Assembly (NCBI RefSeq): GCF_037975245.1
Contig: NC_092561.1
Span: 19,777,508-19,837,507 of the forward strand
DNA: 60,000 nt
From: Apostichopus japonicus
Taxonomy: Eukaryota; Echinodermata; Holothuroidea; Aspidochirotida; Stichopodidae
Reading direction: 5' to 3'
The notes beneath the pieces are model-generated. The model made no database searches, was not told the DNA's origin, and was given only the letters and a program-made list of their open reading frames with translations. A program made the translations under genes and the position numbers. Positions 59,107 through 60,000 of this stretch are shown here, piece by piece. Numbering within the stretch: the first letter of the stretch is position 1; each line of letters starts with the position of its first letter.

Positions 59107-60000
59107 ATTATCACTCAAATCCTACAATATCTGGATCCAGTGGAGGTACAGACAGCTTCAGAAGTTTGTTTTTTATGGTACCAGGCATCGATGCATCCCC
59201 GGCTTGTTAAAGAGGCCTTTATGGGGCGCAAGACAAGGTGCAATTTTGCCAAAGTGACTTTCAATCAGTTCAAAGAAGGAAGCAAATCTTTGGACTTAAT
59301 GATAGAAGGGCATAACAGAGAAAAAGATCTAACATGGGACAACAGTAATGCATCATTGAATTTAGGCCCATCAGTCAAAGAACTTTATCTCAAAATAGAT
59401 AGGTGGATTTCTCCTCATTTAACCGTCATTATTCTCCAGGATATTCTCAGACACTTTACTCACCTTGAAATGTTAACATTGAAGGATATGAATATGCATA
59501 AGGGATTACTTGTTGATGGAAGCCTCAGCATCTATTTACAATCTTTACAACAGATGAAATTATGTTCTGTCGGAAATATCCTCAACTTCCTTCAAGGGCC
59601 GACAGTGGACTTACTTCCCAACAAAGTCCATCTCTCTCTCGAAACTGAAGTGCTCCTGACCAGCATAGAACCCCTTGGATTAGGTAACTTTCCAAGAGTA
59701 GTGTCAACAGTGACGCTTGAAGATTTAAAGATTGTGTGTCAGAAATATCAGTCTATTTTCACTGAATTGATTATGGTGAATTCAGAGCTCACGCAAGACT
59801 ATACAGAGATATTGTGCGGTGTTATCAATGCGCAGATGGAAACATTAAAGCTCACCAAGTGTAGCTTTATTGGTGATGAAGCTCTCGAGGTTTTATCAAA
59901 CTCAACTTTGAGATTAAAGACGTTAGTAATCGATGGATGTAAGCCAAACGTCTACGATATGTCCCACGTCACAACTCGTGGCATTCACGTCATTGTGAAT
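59107..60000 (+). CDS. F-box/leucine-rich-repeat protein, exon 2, runs off window
   Basis: The exon begins after the acceptor tttccacag (59106) and stays open for 298 codons to the window edge. The first 40 residues complete an F-box (ITQILQYLDPVEVQTASEVC, then WYQASMHPRLV), the segment that binds SKP1 in SCF ubiquitin ligases. The rest has Leu-rich segments at intervals, such as LEMLTLKDMNM, METLKLTKCSFIGDEAL and LKTLVIDGCK, which fit leucine-rich repeats for substrate binding. Its likely job is substrate choice for ubiquitylation in the cytosol or nucleus; the substrate cannot be told. It lies outside the zinc-finger cluster and has no transposon in the visible exons. The C-terminus is outside the window. 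Confidence 0.85.
   Translation, partial: MITQILQYLDPVEVQTASEVCFLWYQASMHPRLVKEAFMGRKTRCNFAKVTFNQFKEGSKSLDLMIEGHNREKDLTWDNSNASLNLGPSVKELYLKIDRWISPHLTVIILQDILRHFTHLEMLTLKDMNMHKGLLVDGSLSIYLQSLQQMKLCSVGNILNFLQGPTVDLLPNKVHLSLETEVLLTSIEPLGLGNFPRVVSTVTLEDLKIVCQKYQSIFTELIMVNSELTQDYTEILCGVINAQMETLKLTKCSFIGDEALEVLSNSTLRLKTLVIDGCKPNVYDMSHVTTRGIHVIVN

Overview
The window is eukaryotic genomic DNA: genes split by GT-AG introns, AT-rich non-coding sequence, microsatellites, LTR retrotransposons and many short DNA transposons with 8-bp target duplications. The mix (BEL/Pao and Ty3/gypsy elements, THAP-like remnants, poly-C2H2 zinc-finger genes, dispersed repeats carrying a catgaatattaatgag motif) suggests a marine invertebrate deuterostome, most likely an echinoderm. 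The species assignment is inference.

Layout. (1) 1-5400: a minus-strand Ty3/gypsy element with gag (3416-4372) and a long pol frame that runs off the left edge inside the integrase. (2) 5770-12646: a complete plus-strand BEL/Pao element with two 249-bp LTRs that look identical, a GATGG target duplication and one uninterrupted polyprotein; it sits in what appears to be the intron of a zinc-finger gene. (3) 13-54 kb: a tandem cluster of four C2H2 zinc-finger genes, here called ZNF-0, A, B and C. ZNF-0 carries a stop codon. A, B and C share one design: TATA box, about 155 bp leader, 55-nt first coding exon, phase-1 intron and one long zinc-finger exon. Units 0, A and B also share a conserved 2.3 kb 3' flank and a decayed THAP-domain sequence. 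A and B additionally keep a dead zinc-finger exon in the intron. (4) 27.6-40.05 kb: a 12.4 kb block bounded by a ~113-bp inverted repeat, lying between the upstream sequence and the TATA box of ZNF-B. (5) 53.6-54.2 kb: a decayed gypsy integrase fused to the end of ZNF-C, then a 19-unit minisatellite. (6) 58219-60000: the 5' part of an F-box/leucine-rich-repeat gene, running off the right edge.

How it fits together. The zinc-finger proteins have no KRAB, SCAN or BTB domain. Instead their N-terminus carries several psi-K-x-E (SUMO-type) motifs in an acidic context, followed by 8 to 21 near-identical fingers joined by TGEKP linkers. Tandem duplication, mosaic copies, homogenised fingers, pseudogenisation and heavy transposon traffic are the pattern expected of a lineage-specific zinc-finger family evolving quickly, perhaps against transposons. 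That function is inference. Because copies A, B and C are paralogous, several transposon insertions can be proved by comparison with the empty site in a sister copy.
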